This document shows, one piece after another, positions 14,578 to 20,937 of a DNA stretch of 22,751 nt. The stretch is from the IMG/VR virus record IMGVR_UViG_3300008470_000308, positions 1 to 22,751 of that record; one strand, 5' to 3'. A model generated the notes under the pieces. That model saw only the letters and a list, made by a program, of their open reading frames with translations, had not been told where the DNA came from and did not search any database. The position numbers and the translations under genes are program-made. The first letter of the stretch is position 1, and each line of letters opens with the position of its first letter. This DNA is from a virus.

Positions 14578-15223
14578 AATCACTAATAAAAAGTTGGCGA
14601 TTGGTTTTTGCTGCTCATGGCCGTTTGTTCCTTTCCCCTTTGTTCGTTCATTTGTCATGATGGAGCGACCGGACTTCACGCCTATCTTTGCAACTAACGG
14701 GCCGATTGATGGATTGAGAAGTAGCGTTGTTTCCCAAGCTAAAGCTATGGGGGCTTCTCATTTGCTTATGCCTGATCTTGACCAGACATATCCAGTGGAT
14801 ACAATACCAAAACTTTTGGCTCATAACCTTCCGATTGTCGGGGCAATGGTGCATAGACGTTATCCCCCGTTTGACCCATTAATGCTGAAGGGCGATATTA
14901 ATTCTTATACGCCTGTGGAAGATTGGGAAGATGGGGAATTGGTGGAAGTTGATGCAACTGGGTCTGGGTGCATACTGTATGACATGAAAGTGTTTCATGA
15001 CATGCCGGGGCCATGGTTTAAGTTTAGACCGAATCCAGACCCCGACCGTGAAGGAATAGTAGGGGAAGACATAGGGTTTTGTTCTGATTTGAGAAGGGCG
15101 GGATATCGGATCTATGTTGATACATCGATAAAGTGCGGCCACTTGTCCACAATGGAAGTAACACAAGAGACACATTGGCTTTACAAATCATTAAAAAAGA
15201 AACAACAGAAGACGGAGGTGTAA
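14570..15223 (+). CDS. Second glycosyltransferase, GT-A type, phage family
   Basis: This 217-residue protein starts at GTG 14570 with AAAAGGAG eight bases upstream. Features: an N-terminal strand (LAIGFCCSWPFVPFPFV), a region (DGLRSSVVSQAKAMGASHLL) followed by PDLDQTYP with Asp69-x-Asp71 as the DxD metal site, IVGAMVHRRYPP, GSGCILYDMKVF, and GEDIGFCSDLRRAGYRIYVD with a late histidine (CGHLS, His191). This ordered set is common in phage-encoded GT-A proteins. It is unrelated in detail to the upstream GT2 domain, so the pair could build a two-sugar or alternate decoration. Target unknown. It ends two bases before the first tail tube gene, coupling it to virion expression. Confidence 0.8.
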   Translation: MLKITNKKLAIGFCCSWPFVPFPFVRSFVMMERPDFTPIFATNGPIDGLRSSVVSQAKAMGASHLLMPDLDQTYPVDTIPKLLAHNLPIVGAMVHRRYPPFDPLMLKGDINSYTPVEDWEDGELVEVDATGSGCILYDMKVFHDMPGPWFKFRPNPDPDREGIVGEDIGFCSDLRRAGYRIYVDTSIKCGHLSTMEVTQETHWLYKSLKKKQQKTEV

Positions 15224-15711
15224 AATGTCAACCAAATCAGGAAGAATAGCAGGCGTTAAACTGGGAGCAACAGCAATCGCAGGTCAGGGTACGTGGTCCT
15301 TCGGGGGGTTCACCCGTGAGATAATTGAGGAAGATTCTTGGGATATCGATATCAAGAAGAAATACTTTGGTGTGGGTGATGCAGGAACGTTGTCATTTTC
15401 GGGTCTTTACGATGCCCAGGCTACCACGTTTACTACTGGACAGAATGCTATCAATTCGGCGTGTATTAACTCCTCAGCCTTTGAGGGCGGGAATGTTTCT
15501 ACAGCCACATTAAACTTCTTTATTGATAACACATCTTACTGGACTGCGACTACCGGTGGAGAGATTCTCATCACAAAATGCCAAGCTATTACTATGGATA
15601 AATCAGGGATGGGAACCATTGACTTTGAGGCAGTTATTTCCGGTGGCGTAATGATACTTATATAAAATCTAATGGAGGTGTAAAATGTCAACCAAATCAG
15701 GAAGAATAGCA
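15214..15711 (+). repeat. Direct repeats between the two tail tube genes, offset 460 bp
   Basis: A 38-base block at 15214-15251, covering SD, start and first codons, recurs exactly at 15674-15711. A second 40-base block at 15322-15361 recurs exactly at 15782-15821. Both have the same 460-base offset, so they mark one tandem duplication. Sequence between and after these blocks has diverged. Confidence 0.9.
15225..15665 (+). CDS. Major tail tube protein, copy A
   Basis: This 146-residue protein is likely a tail tube subunit of the siphophage type. It has the pattern GQGTWSFGGFTREIIEEDSWDI, GDAGTLSFSGLYDAQ, FIDNTSYW, ILITKCQAITMDKSGMGTIDFEA and an ending in GG-V-M-I-L. The start, with GGAGGTG nine bases upstream, is identical to that of copy B. 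Copy A differs from copy B in the loop after FSGLYD, where it has an added Thr-rich stretch. Two tube-type proteins in tandem may mean one forms the tube and the other a decorated or terminal ring. Confidence 0.8.
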   Translation: MSTKSGRIAGVKLGATAIAGQGTWSFGGFTREIIEEDSWDIDIKKKYFGVGDAGTLSFSGLYDAQATTFTTGQNAINSACINSSAFEGGNVSTATLNFFIDNTSYWTATTGGEILITKCQAITMDKSGMGTIDFEAVISGGVMILI

Positions 15712-16101
15712 AGCGTTTATCTTGGGGCTGCAAAAGTCGCAGGTCAGGGCACGTGGACCCTCGGGGGTTTTACCCGTGAAGTAATTGAGGAAGATTCTTG
15801 GGATATCGATATCAAGAAGAAGCATTTCAGCGTGGGTGATGCGGGGACATTGACTTTTTCAGGTCTTTACGATCCTGACGATGATGATGGGCAGACATTA
15901 TTGAACTCTGCATGTAACAATTCATCGGTGCTTATAAGTAATGTATTGAAGTTATACATTGATGCTGCATCATATTGGACTAACACGACAGGACACAGCA
16001 TCCTCATCACGAAATCTCAGAGTGTCATGATGGAAAAATCCGCAATGGGAACGATTGACTTTGAAGGAGTAGTGAGTGCAGGAGCGATGGTGCTTGTATA
16101 A
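15685..16101 (+). CDS. Major tail tube protein, copy B
   Basis: This 138-residue paralogue of the preceding gene has the same ordered motifs: GQGTWTLGGFTREVIEEDSW, DAGTLTFSGLYDPDDDDGQT, LYIDAASYW, ILITKSQSVMMEKSAMGTIDFEG, ending GAMVLV. The DNA around the start and around codons 33-46 is identical to copy A while the rest has diverged. That pattern suggests gene conversion or selection on those segments. The acidic DPDDDDGQ loop differs from copy A. Its position immediately before the assembly chaperones suggests it may be the main tube protein. Confidence 0.82.
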   Translation: MSTKSGRIASVYLGAAKVAGQGTWTLGGFTREVIEEDSWDIDIKKKHFSVGDAGTLTFSGLYDPDDDDGQTLLNSACNNSSVLISNVLKLYIDAASYWTNTTGHSILITKSQSVMMEKSAMGTIDFEGVVSAGAMVLV

Positions 16102-16113
16102 AAAGGAGGTTTT

Positions 16114-16521
16114 ATGACAGTTTTAAATCTTGAAGAAAAAGATGGTGCATGGTTTGAGATGGACGGCGGGGGAAGAGTTGAACTTAGAACTCTCTCATAT
16201 GATGCCTTGAAAACAATCAACAAGAAAAGCATTCGGAAAAAAGTTGATTTTAAAAAGGTCGAAGGAACTCCAGGGCGATTTGAATATGAAGAAGTCAACG
16301 AAGACCTCCAGAACGAATTGTTCTGGGATCACTGTATCGTAGCATGGGAGAATCTTTTTGATGCGAAAGAAAAGGAAATCCCTTGCACAACTGAAAACAA
16401 GGTTTTGTTGATGTCCAGGTCTGCACAGTTTTCAAGGTTCGTTTCGGATTCACTTCAAACTCTCTCAGAAGACGAAGTAGATCAAGACAAGGTAATTGAA
16501 AAAAACTCCGAGACATCATAG
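16114..16521 (+). CDS. Tail assembly chaperone G (short, zero-frame product)
   Basis: This 135-residue protein corresponds in position and design to lambda gpG. It is made in large amounts to bind the tape measure and help the tube assemble, and is not in the final virion. It is mostly charged and helical: LEEKDGAWFEMDGGGRVELR, then KTINKKSIRKKVDFKKVEG, then NELFWDHCIVAWENLFDAKE. Start ATG 16114 has AAAGGAGG upstream. Near its 3' end lies the slippery heptamer A AAA AAC. Ribosomes that do not slip stop at TAG 16519-16521. Confidence 0.82.
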   Translation: MTVLNLEEKDGAWFEMDGGGRVELRTLSYDALKTINKKSIRKKVDFKKVEGTPGRFEYEEVNEDLQNELFWDHCIVAWENLFDAKEKEIPCTTENKVLLMSRSAQFSRFVSDSLQTLSEDEVDQDKVIEKNSETS

Positions 16522-16547
16522 AGTTTAATGAGCTCGGCTCTAAACTT
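16500..16547 (+). promoter_or_regulatory. Programmed -1 ribosomal frameshift signal
   Basis: The slippery heptamer A AAA AAC (16500-16506) lies exactly in register with the G frame. In the -1 frame a TGA at 16497-16499 blocks any earlier entry, and the G frame ends at TAG 16519, so the switch must occur in about 20 bases. Downstream, GAGTTTA (16521-16527) pairs with TAAACTT (16541-16547), and GAGC (16530-16533) pairs with GCTC (16537-16540). This gives an 11-bp hairpin with an AT bulge, 14 bases from the slip site. Confidence 0.85.
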
Positions 16548-16847
16548 GGATTTACGCCAAAGGAATATTGTGATGGATGTAAAGAACTCTATGGTGCACG
16601 GAATCCTCCAGAAGAACCGCCATGCGATACATGCAGGCCAAAATATATAGAAGAAAACGCCGATGCGATTATGATCTTCTACAAAGTGCAAAGGCAATTC
16701 ATAATGGGATTTGACGGGCCGATTGACATATCCCACGAGGCGATACACAGAGAGATGGAACTTTATAACATAAGCGATAAACAAAGTTGTTTCGATAAGG
16801 TTTTAATAATGTCTCAAAGCTTTATCAACAGGATGAGGGAAAAATGA
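16506..16847 (+). CDS. T extension of the G-T tail chaperone, reached only by -1 frameshift
   Basis: Read in the -1 frame, this gives 113 residues after the slip site, making a G-T fusion of 244 residues. It opens with LRDIIEFNELGSKLGFTPKE and carries Cys22-x-x-Cys25 and Cys40-x-x-Cys43, a likely zinc ribbon. A helical region with IFYKVQRQFIMGF, ISHEAIHREMELYNI and LIMSQSFINRMREK follows. It has no believable start of its own in this frame. The end overlaps the next gene's ATG (ATGA). By analogy with lambda gpGT, the T part recruits tube subunits while G coats the tape measure. Confidence 0.85.
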   Translation, partial: LRDIIEFNELGSKLGFTPKEYCDGCKELYGARNPPEEPPCDTCRPKYIEENADAIMIFYKVQRQFIMGFDGPIDISHEAIHREMELYNISDKQSCFDKVLIMSQSFINRMREK

Positions 16848-17263
16848 GTCGAGTAGCTTTCTGGAATCCGAAGATAGCTGAAAAGGAAATTATGGGTAAT
16901 GCTATGGATCGTCTCATAGCCGCCGGTGAAGCCGTTGCTGAAAAGGCACGATCATTGTGCAAAGTTGGTACTATCTCAAGGCCGATGTATTCTAAAGGAA
17001 GATACGCGGGTCAATACTGGACAGCTAGGGATGCAGGGGCTTTAAAAAAGACTATCAGAGTTGTTACAAAGCATGGTGGAACCGGGCGCAATGTGTGGGT
17101 TATGGCTGGGACGAAAAAAGTTTACTACGCTCAGATCGTTGAATTTTATACGCCATTTTTAAGACCGGCACTAAACGGTTCAAAGGCTAAGATTAAAAGA
17201 ATTATACAGCAACCGACGATGGCCGGCGGCGGATCGTCTATTGCAATGGGAGGTAAATTCTAA
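16844..17263 (+). CDS. HK97 gp10-like minor tail/neck protein
   Basis: This 139-residue protein has a helical N-terminus (AMDRLIAAGEAVAEKARSL), then GTISRP, YWTARDAGALKKTIRVV, NVWVMAGTKKVYYAQIVEF and TPFLRPALNGSKAKIKRI. The Y-Y-A-x-I-V-E-F then PFLRPAL pattern is the HK97 gp10 signature. Such proteins are normally encoded before the tail terminator in the neck cluster, but here the gene lies after the chaperones, a displaced position. It overlaps the tape measure gene by one base (TAATG). Confidence 0.75.
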   Translation: MSRVAFWNPKIAEKEIMGNAMDRLIAAGEAVAEKARSLCKVGTISRPMYSKGRYAGQYWTARDAGALKKTIRVVTKHGGTGRNVWVMAGTKKVYYAQIVEFYTPFLRPALNGSKAKIKRIIQQPTMAGGGSSIAMGGKF

Positions 17264-18102
17264 TGGCAAAGAAGCCTGTTGGAAAAATCTTTGTCGAACT
17301 TGATCTTGATAAGACCAAGTATGAAGCCGGACTTGGAAAAGTAAAAGGCAAGGGCAAGAAGACCGCAACGGACATCGAAAAAGCTTGGAAGGTCATGGGC
17401 AAGAAGTCAGAGCAAACCTATGACCAAATGCGAGCCAATGTTAATAAGAATTATAATATAATCAAGAATCACGCCAAATCCACAGCCAATGATATTGTCA
17501 GAGCAGAGAGGGCAAAAGCTGCAAAGATCGCACGAATTAACGAGCAACAATTCGGGAAGCAAAAAAAACTAATAGACCAAGCCAAGCAACACTGGATGGC
17601 CTATGCCGCTGCTGTTGCTGGATTCATCATAGTGGGTAAAAAGATTCTCACGCTTTCAATGGAACAGGAGAAAGCACAGTGGGCTTTAAGGGCTGCACTT
17701 GTATCCAATAACGAATATACTAAAGAGACATTAAAAAGCTATACAGACTTTGCTTCTGCAATTCAAAAAGTAACGACCTTTGGCGATGAACAAGTCTTGA
17801 TGCTAATGGCTTTAATGAAAAACCTTGGTGTTCATAAAGACAAGCTAAAACTCGCAGCAGAACAGGCAATCGGTTTAGCTTCCGCAACAGGCAGAGGTGT
17901 AGAATCAATGGCTATGTATATTGCTCTTGCACATCAAGGGGAATTTACAATGCTCCGTAGATACATTCCGGCACTCAAAAAGACAACTGATGCTACTGAA
18001 CAGATGGCAATTATAACAGAGAAGACAGCACAGGGGTTTGTGTTTGCCAAGGAGATGGCCTTGACTTTTGGTGGTAGGCTAAAACAGCTTTCTAACTTGT
18101 AG
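17263..18102 (+). CDS. Tape measure protein, N-terminal part up to an in-frame TAG
   Basis: This 279-residue part of the tail length ruler begins MAKKPVGKIFVELDLDKTKY, a classic tape measure start (beta-strand then coiled coil). Residues 30-115 are highly charged and helical, a hydrophobic span follows at about 110-128 (WMAYAAAVAGFIIVGKKIL), then the typical helical region with FASAIQKVTTFGDEQVL and IGLASATGRGVESMAMYIALAHQGEF. The frame stops at TAG 18100-18102 after GGRLKQLSNL. Reading continues in the same frame with NDLHEGVGDAIVKNEAMVKL, which is how tape measures normally go on. So this is a broken or read-through gene, not a short protein. Confidence 0.85.
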   Translation: MAKKPVGKIFVELDLDKTKYEAGLGKVKGKGKKTATDIEKAWKVMGKKSEQTYDQMRANVNKNYNIIKNHAKSTANDIVRAERAKAAKIARINEQQFGKQKKLIDQAKQHWMAYAAAVAGFIIVGKKILTLSMEQEKAQWALRAALVSNNEYTKETLKSYTDFASAIQKVTTFGDEQVLMLMALMKNLGVHKDKLKLAAEQAIGLASATGRGVESMAMYIALAHQGEFTMLRRYIPALKKTTDATEQMAIITEKTAQGFVFAKEMALTFGGRLKQLSNL

Positions 18103-19329
18103 AATGATTTACATGAGGGGGTCGGTGATGCCATAGTCAAAAATGAAGCTATGGTAAAACTACTTGATGATGGCAAGAAGGTTATAACAGCATGGATTGA
18201 CCAGGTAGAACTATGGGTGAAACTCAATGATGAACTGATTGCTCAAAAAACTCATGAAGCAATAAACAAAATCAAATCATCATTAGAGGCAATTATAAAC
18301 ACATATAAAGCTTTGCCAGATGGTGTTATTGGCGCTGTTGGAACTGGAATACTCTTCAGGGTTTTAACTGGATCAACGCCAGTCGGGCGGGTTGTAACGA
18401 TATTAATGCTGGTCAACACGCAGCTTGAGAAAGCCGGCGTTAATATGAAAAAGATTGCTTCGGCCGCTGAAGTTGCTGTTAGTCCGTTAAGTCTTTTAAG
18501 GGGATTAATTCCCGAATCAGCTAAGCCGTCTTTCTTTCAAGGCGGGGTTCCCGGAACGATATCTGGCGCCGGAAGGGGGTTTCCAGCACTACCACCAAGG
18601 CCCGGAGTTCCAACAATGGCAGAACTGCCTGCTCCAGTCGAAGATCCCTCAGTTTTACGTCATAAAGAAATGGAAGATTTAAAACTTGGATACTTCATGG
18701 AGAATCAAAATTTAATACTTAAGGGTGTGGCTGATTATGAAACTTTAAAACTTCAAAAACAGAGAGATTCGCTTGCAAAAGAAAAGGCCATGCAACAGGC
18801 AAGAGTTGCAATGTACCAATCCGCCGCTGGTTCAATCGCAAATACCTTTCTTCGGATTGCACAAGCCGGAGGAAAGCAAAGTAAAAAGATGTTTGCAGTT
18901 TACAAAGCATTTGCGATGGTTGAGGCTGTCATTGCAGGGCACAGGGCTATTCTGCAAGCGATGGCGGCATACCCCCCGCCGTGGTCTTTTATCATGGCTG
19001 GGATAGCTGGCGCAGCGGCAGCGGTTCAGATTGCAATGATCTCCGCCGCCAAGCCACCTTCCTATGAAACTGGAACTGATTATGTCCCAGAAACGGGGTT
19101 AGCTTTATTGCATAAAGGGGAGAAGGTCACTCCGGCTGGAAGGAATAAAGGAGAGGGCAACACCTATATCACCGTCAAAATGGAAAATCCAGTCTTTCAG
19201 GATGTCGCAACACAGAGACAGGTTTTTGCACAGATCGCCGAGGTTATCGCTACACGGGTCGCACCCGGGGCAGTGGTTAATGATTATAGAAATGACGGAA
19301 TGACGAGACAGGTAATAGGGAGAGTATAA
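18103..19329 (+). CDS. Tape measure protein, C-terminal part after the in-frame TAG
   Basis: This is the same frame as the N-terminal part. The first Met codon is 18151, but no SD precedes it and NDLHEGVGDAIVKNE just upstream is evidently coding, so separate initiation is unlikely. The region contains charged helices, a proline-rich linker (PALPPRPGVPTMAELPAPVE), coiled-coil sequence (KLQKQRDSLAKEKAMQQARV), a hydrophobic segment (PWSFIMAGIAGAAAAVQIAM) and the typical tape measure ending ETGTDYVPETGLALLHKGEKV. The joined protein would be 688 codons; at the usual 1.5 angstrom per residue that means a tail near 100 nm. No lysozyme or peptidase domain was seen. Confidence 0.82.
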   Translation, partial: NDLHEGVGDAIVKNEAMVKLLDDGKKVITAWIDQVELWVKLNDELIAQKTHEAINKIKSSLEAIINTYKALPDGVIGAVGTGILFRVLTGSTPVGRVVTILMLVNTQLEKAGVNMKKIASAAEVAVSPLSLLRGLIPESAKPSFFQGGVPGTISGAGRGFPALPPRPGVPTMAELPAPVEDPSVLRHKEMEDLKLGYFMENQNLILKGVADYETLKLQKQRDSLAKEKAMQQARVAMYQSAAGSIANTFLRIAQAGGKQSKKMFAVYKAFAMVEAVIAGHRAILQAMAAYPPPWSFIMAGIAGAAAAVQIAMISAAKPPSYETGTDYVPETGLALLHKGEKVTPAGRNKGEGNTYITVKMENPVFQDVATQRQVFAQIAEVIATRVAPGAVVNDYRNDGMTRQVIGRV

Positions 19330-19685
19330 TGGCTGCCGATGATTTTACCATTGCGCCGAGTGAAGTTGTTGAAATAGTCCCCGTGTTCAACAATGTTGTG
19401 ACTGATTCCGAGTCAATGAAGCAGGAATATTTAAACCTTTCCACGACTTCAATTCAGCGGTATAAAATCAAATTCAACGCAAAGACGACCGCCGAAAAAG
19501 ACGCGGTACTGGCACACTATAATGGACGATACGCCGGATACGATGAGTTTATCTGGACTTCAGTTCCGGCTTATGTAAACTCTGGGGCGAACCTAACCGG
19601 CCGATGGGTGACTGGAAGCCTTCAATTTACGCCTATCGGATACAAGAGATGGAATATCTCGATAACTTTTCAAAAATCAAATTAA
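19329..19685 (+). CDS. Minor tail protein, gpM / distal-tail-like
   Basis: This 118-residue protein overlaps the tape measure stop by one base. The sequence (EIVPVFNNVVTDSESMKQEYLN, IQRYKIKFNAKTTAEKDAVLAHYNGRYAGYDEFIWTS, then GRWVTGSLQFTPIGYKRWNISITFQ) matches the lambda gpM type: an early strand, a basic strand, a helix ending in the G-Y-D-E-F-x-W motif, and a final barrel strand. Location between tape measure and the gpL-like gene gives the expected tail tip order. Good confidence in family type. Confidence 0.8.
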   Translation: MAADDFTIAPSEVVEIVPVFNNVVTDSESMKQEYLNLSTTSIQRYKIKFNAKTTAEKDAVLAHYNGRYAGYDEFIWTSVPAYVNSGANLTGRWVTGSLQFTPIGYKRWNISITFQKSN

Positions 19686-19694
19686 GGATTTGTA

Positions 19695-20144
19695 ATGCCA
19701 AAGAGCCTTGAAGCAGCAGTAATAACGGAAATGAATTTGGCGCAAAAAAGACCCTGTCTCTTGTTTGAGTTGGGCCTTTCTACTACTCTTCGATTTGCGG
19801 CCTATATGACTAATGTTACATTTCCTACTGGTGGTAAGGTCTACACCGCCAAGGCGATTACAGGCGCGGATGTAGCGCAGTCCATGGAAGGGCAAATCCA
19901 AAGAGTAACGGTTAATTTTGATAATGTCTCAAAGGATATTGCGGCGTATGCGGCTGCACAGGCCTTCCGTGGAGTATCGTTAGTTATTAAACGAGTCTAT
20001 CTTGACGCTCTGGGATCGGCAGACAATTACAATGAAGTCTTTAACGGTCATTTTGAAAAGCCAAAGTTCTCCCGCAAATGGATGACAGTTACGGCTACTT
20101 CGGGGAAAGGCCTTGATCGGAAGATACTTAACTTTCCCTACTAG
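19695..20144 (+). CDS. gpL-like / DUF2163 tail tip protein, N-terminal part up to an in-frame TAG
   Basis: This 149-residue part starts at ATG 19695 with AAGGA upstream. The layout (SLEAAVITEMNLAQKRPCLLFELGL, YTAKAITGADVAQSMEGQIQRVTVNFDN, VSLVIKRVYLD, VFNGHFEKPKFSRKWMTVTATSG) fits the gpL or DUF2163 barrel domain that sits at the tail tip. It ends FPY then TAG then RMCPLEFGGTEC in the same frame. In related proteins as I recall them this junction reads Y-Q-R-x-C, so the TAG replaces an expected glutamine. The gene is therefore interrupted by one codon only. Confidence 0.82.
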   Translation: MPKSLEAAVITEMNLAQKRPCLLFELGLSTTLRFAAYMTNVTFPTGGKVYTAKAITGADVAQSMEGQIQRVTVNFDNVSKDIAAYAAAQAFRGVSLVIKRVYLDALGSADNYNEVFNGHFEKPKFSRKWMTVTATSGKGLDRKILNFPY

Positions 20145-20552
20145 AGAATGTGTCCTTTGGAATTCGGGGGGACGGAATGTAACACAAATGGACTGGCAGA
20201 CTTAACTTCCCTCACGGCTGCCGGAACGGCGGACTCAGGTTCAACAACTACGCTGGTTGATAATGCCCTTACTCAAGTGGATGATTATTGGAATCACGGT
20301 AAAATTAAAATAACTAAGGCCACGGTCGATTACTGGAGGGTTGTCAAAGACTTTGTAGCCGGGACGGATACCGTAACTCTGGATGTGGCCATGCCATTTG
20401 CTATCGACACAGATTGTACTTATGTAATTTTTAAGGGTTGCGATAAAACTTGGGATGTGTGCGGTGGCGGAAGTGCGTGGGGGCCGAGTGGAAACAATCA
20501 GGCTAACTTTGGTGGATGTATTCATGTTAGCAAAAAGGCGGATGCGGGGTAG
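20145..20552 (+). CDS. gpL-like tail tip protein, C-terminal iron-sulfur domain after the in-frame TAG
   Basis: This is in the same frame as 19695. The first ATG (20148) has no SD. Counting from 19695 with the TAG as residue 150, Cys153 and Cys162 are 9 apart and Cys249 and Cys256 are 7 apart. These are the same spacings as the four cysteines that hold the [4Fe-4S] cluster in lambda gpL. Between the pairs is an 80-residue beta insert (STTTLVDNALTQVDDYWNHG to TYVIFKGCDK), longer than in lambda. The end GNNQANFGGCIHV is typical. Separation from the N-terminal half would leave the cluster domain without its barrel, arguing that both are made as one chain. Confidence 0.8.
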   Translation, partial: RMCPLEFGGTECNTNGLADLTSLTAAGTADSGSTTTLVDNALTQVDDYWNHGKIKITKATVDYWRVVKDFVAGTDTVTLDVAMPFAIDTDCTYVIFKGCDKTWDVCGGGSAWGPSGNNQANFGGCIHVSKKADAG

Positions 20553-20556
20553 ACTT

Positions 20557-20937
20557 ATGATAAAAAAAATGGAAGTAGAAGACATTGCGCAAATTTTGAA
20601 AATGGATGATCCGATTGAACAGGTTTTCCCGTGCGATAAAGGGGAATGGATTCAGTGGCTAATGCAATACGTGGATAATCCAGAAGTGTATATGATCGGC
20701 AATGTTGAAGAAAAGTTATTATCATATGCAGTTGCCGTGAATATGGTGACTCCTCCGTTAAGCAATACGGTTACTATTATATTCATGTCAGAATTGAACA
20801 GAGAGTTTATTGACGCAATAAAGATTTGGGGGAAAGAGAAAGGGGCAAAATCAATTATATTACAATCAAAAAATAAAGAAATATTAGAGACGTTAAATGT
20901 TGATGCAGTATCGTATGTAGGGAATTGGAGTATCTAA
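20557..20937 (+). CDS. GNAT-like protein in the tail tip cluster
   Basis: This 126-residue protein starts at ATG 20557; the frame is open earlier, but inside the gpL-like gene. The MIKKMEVEDIAQILKM start, KLLSYAVAV strand, IKIWGKEKGAKSIILQSKN helix-strand and LNVDAVSYVGNW ending resemble a small or reduced GNAT acetyltransferase fold. A clear acetyl-CoA loop (Q/R-x-x-G-x-G/A) is not visible, so it may be catalytically inactive. Phages often encode such proteins between gpL-like and gpJ-like genes. The role is unknown. The next gene starts directly after its stop. Confidence 0.55.
   Translation: MIKKMEVEDIAQILKMDDPIEQVFPCDKGEWIQWLMQYVDNPEVYMIGNVEEKLLSYAVAVNMVTPPLSNTVTIIFMSELNREFIDAIKIWGKEKGAKSIILQSKNKEILETLNVDAVSYVGNWSI

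Noticed and set aside
18151-19329. Independent gene starting at ATG 18151
   Set aside because: No SD precedes it, and the codons between TAG 18100 and 18151 read as normal tape measure sequence. It is the continuation of the same gene.
20148-20552. Independent gene starting at ATG 20148
   Set aside because: No SD precedes it, and it begins in the middle of the conserved junction before the iron-sulfur cysteines. It is the end of the gpL-like gene.
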